A stretch of 15,886 bases of DNA from Deltaproteobacteria bacterium. GTDB taxonomy: Bacteria; Desulfobacterota; Desulfobacteria; Desulfobacterales; Desulfatirhabdiaceae. Position 1 is the first letter of the stretch, and each line of letters starts with the position of its first letter. A model generated the notes under the pieces. It was not told the DNA's origin. It worked only from the letters and a program-made list of their open reading frames with translations, and did not search any database. This document shows positions 14,553 to 15,886 of this stretch, one piece after another. Where the stretch lies: NCBI GenBank assembly GCA_026388755.1, contig JAPLJE010000453.1, positions 1-15,886 of the forward strand. Reading direction: 5' to 3'. A program made the position numbers and the translations under genes.

Positions 14553-15886
14553 ACATGACGGCTTTTTCAACCTGTTCATTAAGAACCTGTTTGAGCTCGC
14601 CGAGGATATCTTCCGCAAGCTTCTTCTTCCAGCCGGCGTCGGCCGTCATCTGCTCCGTGATGGCTTTGCGGAGTTTTGACCGCTGCGACGACAGGATATA
14701 TTCCAGTTTACTGTCCGGAAGCACCCATTTACGGGAAAATCCCGGCAAGTCCCGGTCCTTGATTTTTTCCGTCATGGCATCGACCCCGTAACCCGTAACG
14801 ATCGCGCCGATGACGGCCGCAATCACCTGACCCGCTATCGGAAGGTGAAACAGCGCCAGGCCCGTGCCGCCGGATGCCATGCCAACGATGATTCCCGCCA
14901 GCATGCTCGTCAGAACGATGATTTCATCGCTTCGAATGAGCTGTTTCACGTTGAATGGGGGATGTGAAATGGAATTGACGCCCGCCGCGATATCCCGGTT
15001 CCGGAGATCCAGCACGCTGCGCGGAATATCGAATCGCCTGCAGACGGGATCCGTAAAATCCGTGAGGGCCGGAAGCAGCGTATTATTCAGCCAGTCATCC
15101 AGTTTTTTTCGGGCATCTTCTCCCCGAATCCGGCCCAGAAGATTTTTTTTGCGGTTCTCAATATCCGGCCGAATGTCGTTCAGCGTCCTCAGCCGGCCTT
15201 CGCGCCACGCTGCCAGTGAGGGACCGATGGCATAGGAAATCAGTTCGTCGGCAAGCGGCTCCGCCAGGCTGTCGATCAAGCCGGGAATGTTCTGCTCCAC
15301 GAGCGTGATGATTTCTTCGGAATCGCAGATGGTTTCAATGGCCTTCTTCAACCCGTTCGACAGGATATCCGTCCGGCCGATTCTGGCCAACCCTCTGGCT
15401 ATGGTGAATTCCGGCTCCAGGCCCCTGACGATCTTCTCTGCCGATGAAAATACCTGGCTGCAAAGCTGAAGGACTACGTCCATTCTGGAAGCACCTCCGG
15501 TTAAAACAACCAGATCAGGCATGGCCGCTTCCAGCTTGCTTTTGGCATGCGCCAACGCCGCGCCAAACGCATCTTTCCAGCTTTGGCCGTTTAACGCCTT
15601 CATGGGAAGCGTTAATATCTTCTCCATTTCATCCCGGTAGATACCGGGCTCAAATTCAATCGGGGGTTTGATGGTCCTGAATTTGAGGCTGCAATCCACA
15701 GGCTGGTCCGCCGATGTGTAGAGTTCAGGAATGGAAAAATACTTTTCCTTGCCTTCGCGGCAGGCAATGAGACACTGGCGTTTAAAATGCGGAAAATTTT
15801 GAAAAATATCCTCAAGCCGCTGCAGGTCATCGGGATTTTCTTTTTCCATCCGAATCAGCGTTCTTTCAAATATCATTTCTTCAATC
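14542..15886 (-). CDS. Hsp70-like protein with C-terminal hydrophobic domain (N-terminus beyond window)
   Basis: The frame is open to the window edge (IEE precedes the internal Met at 15876), so the gene is cut and most of the ATPase domain is missing. Numbering from that Met, residues 35-170 match the end of an actin/Hsp70-type ATPase: CREGKEKYFS, the EFEPGIYRDEMEKIL helix, and the phosphate/adenosine motif DLVVLTGGASRMDVV (121-135) followed by PEFTIARGLARIGR. Instead of a DnaK substrate-binding domain there is a helical region (about 170-310). Next comes a hydrophobic, glycine-rich segment (318-362, MLAGIIVGMASGGTGLALF ...) able to form a membrane hairpin, and then a charged helical tail (365-444). 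Non-canonical Hsp70s of this layout are poorly described. It is convergent with the MBL gene. Confidence 0.78.
   Translation of the reverse strand, partial: IEEMIFERTLIRMEKENPDDLQRLEDIFQNFPHFKRQCLIACREGKEKYFSIPELYTSADQPVDCSLKFRTIKPPIEFEPGIYRDEMEKILTLPMKALNGQSWKDAFGAALAHAKSKLEAAMPDLVVLTGGASRMDVVLQLCSQVFSSAEKIVRGLEPEFTIARGLARIGRTDILSNGLKKAIETICDSEEIITLVEQNIPGLIDSLAEPLADELISYAIGPSLAAWREGRLRTLNDIRPDIENRKKNLLGRIRGEDARKKLDDWLNNTLLPALTDFTDPVCRRFDIPRSVLDLRNRDIAAGVNSISHPPFNVKQLIRSDEIIVLTSMLAGIIVGMASGGTGLALFHLPIAGQVIAAVIGAIVTGYGVDAMTEKIKDRDLPGFSRKWVLPDSKLEYILSSQRSKLRKAITEQMTADAGWKKKLAEDILGELKQVLNEQVEKAVMWIR

Overview
The window looks like a chromosomal segment of an anaerobic, metabolically versatile proteobacterium, most likely a Desulfobacterota (sulfate-reducer-type) lineage. 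The grounds are indirect: a large CoA-dependent catabolic operon with an Fe-S Old Yellow Enzyme, a MerR-TetR hybrid regulator, sigma-54 control of a P-II gene, corrinoid-protein debris, and moderate GC coding DNA set in very AT-rich spacers. No rRNA, tRNA, CRISPR array or intact insertion sequence was seen.

Layout. (1) 1-96, minus strand: the start of a P-II nitrogen-regulator gene, preceded by a sigma-54 -24/-12 promoter. (2) About 250-1090: AT-rich, gene-poor DNA with the 3' remnant of an IS21-family istB gene and the tandem repeats of an IS21-type end. (3) 1092-1958, minus: a MerR/TetR double-HTH regulator, transcribed away from the next operon across a 333-bp divergent promoter region with three copies of a CTACAGA motif. 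(4) 2292-10813, plus: a seven-cistron catabolic operon: thiolase-fold protein, DUF35 protein running in frame into a crotonase, acyl-CoA dehydrogenase, acyl-CoA ligase, amidohydrolase-2 protein, Fe-S Old Yellow Enzyme, and SDR. (5) About 10840-12800: a graveyard of gene fragments (corrinoid protein, receiver domain, ArdC, AAA ATPase, VapC). (6) 12935-14496, plus: cytochrome b561, a 58-aa protein and an exported metallo-beta-lactamase-fold protein. (7) 14542-15886, minus: the C-terminal part of an Hsp70-like protein with a hydrophobic, probably membrane-associated tail; it runs off the window.

How the operon may work (inference). The ligase would make a CoA thioester, the acyl-CoA dehydrogenase would desaturate it and the crotonase would hydrate it. 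The thiolase-fold protein lacks both canonical catalytic cysteines and is paired with a DUF35 protein. It may therefore cleave the beta-hydroxyacyl-CoA by retro-aldol chemistry, as in the steroid side-chain aldolase Ltp2 with the DUF35 part of ChsH2, rather than by thiolysis. The Old Yellow Enzyme, SDR and amidohydrolase would handle ring or enone reduction, alcohol/ketone interconversion and C-C hydrolysis or decarboxylation. The DUF35-crotonase fusion would be a crotonase-based counterpart of ChsH2, which is a MaoC-type hydratase fused to DUF35. The substrate cannot be read from the sequence.

Three lesions lie inside the operon: an in-frame TGA between DUF35 and crotonase, a deletion/frameshift inside the crotonase, and an A8-tract frameshift just before the ligase's catalytic lysine. 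Either the pathway is decaying in this strain, or the assembly has errors, or (for the A8 tract) expression is switchable. The five other operon genes look intact.
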